Origin: an uncultured Cocleimonas sp.
GTDB taxonomy: Bacteria; Pseudomonadota; Gammaproteobacteria; Thiotrichales; Thiotrichaceae
Length of the DNA: 13,338 nt
Direction: 5' to 3'
Assembly: GCA_937974135.1 (NCBI GenBank)
Contig: CALJIH010000060.1
Coordinates: 1-13,338 of the forward strand
The position numbers were made by a program, and so were the translations under genes. The notes beneath the pieces are model-generated. The model was not told where the DNA came from. It ran no database searches and was given only the letters and a program-made list of their open reading frames with translations. Shown here piece after piece: positions 13,221 to 13,338 of the stretch; the stretch's first letter is position 1, and the number at the start of each line of letters is the position of its first letter.

Positions 13221-13338
13221 ATGCCTAAAGAAAAAACCATGAAAGATTTCGTCAAAGAAGCGAAATCTCAAATAGAAGAAATTCAAATTACGGATGTTGA
13301 AGCATTGATTGCTGAGGGATATCAAGTACTTGATGTGC
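13221..13338 (+). CDS. Rhodanese-domain protein, N-terminal part (3' end outside window)
   Basis: Thirty-nine codons are visible from an ATG preceded by AAGAG. After a short basic/acidic helix (MKDFVKEAKSQIEEI), the sequence ITDVEALIAEGYQVLDV is the opening of a rhodanese domain, where the first strand ends in the usual D-V/R-E. The active-site cysteine loop lies beyond the window, so it is not possible to say whether it is catalytic. Single-domain rhodaneses move sulphane sulphur to cyanide or protein acceptors, or serve as sulphur carriers. The gene follows pyrC in the same direction after a 120-base gap that holds a hairpin repeat and another inverted repeat, which suggests its own promoter. 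Confidence 0.75.
   Translation, partial: MPKEKTMKDFVKEAKSQIEEIQITDVEALIAEGYQVLDV

Overview
The window is AT-rich chromosomal DNA that looks like a gammaproteobacterium. The supporting genes are a short class II-type dihydroorotase (PyrC), a YceH family protein, MoaB next to MoeA, and a lipobox-bearing lipoprotein. I cannot name the genus. There is no phage, plasmid or transposase gene and no tRNA or rRNA. Gene density is high, with every intergenic gap under 200 bases. The first and last genes run off the window.

Left block (1-5636, all +): the C-terminal STAS part of a SulP anion transporter; two tandem, closely related metallo-beta-lactamase-fold hydrolases of the NAPE-PLD/RomA type, the first a lipoprotein and the second without any export signal; moaB and moeA for molybdenum cofactor synthesis, 2 bases apart; and an EamA/DMT permease. 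From 1869 to 5636 the gaps are 2-20 bases, so this is probably one transcription unit.

Middle block (5662-8409, all -): a GlxA-type AraC regulator; a class II aldolase/adducin-fold protein; and, 17 bases after it, a tyrosine phosphatase that closely resembles the catalytic domain of the Yersinia effector YopH. The regulator gene and the aldolase gene are preceded by nearly the same promoter module: an AATACGTT box plus a 34-base block carrying -35 and -10 elements. The box-to-promoter spacing differs by exactly 10 bases. This makes the three genes a likely co-regulated locus.

Right block: a small DUF1653 protein (+); a lysozyme with an N-terminal peptidoglycan-binding domain and a pesticin-like catalytic signature (-); yceH (-); then a divergent pair of transcription directions separated by an 11-bp perfect inverted repeat that straddles a sigma70-like promoter. 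To the right lie a periplasmic Deg-type serine protease with a Deg9-like C-terminus, pyrC 3 bases later, and the start of a rhodanese-domain gene.

The most unusual non-coding feature is a short intergenic repeat, core AAAAGTAGGGGGGTGTC flanked by A-rich and T-rich arms that can pair. It occurs six times in 13.3 kb, in nearly every sizeable gap, in tandem, convergent and divergent gene contexts. One copy supplies the stop codon of the EamA gene. I do not recognise it as a described family.
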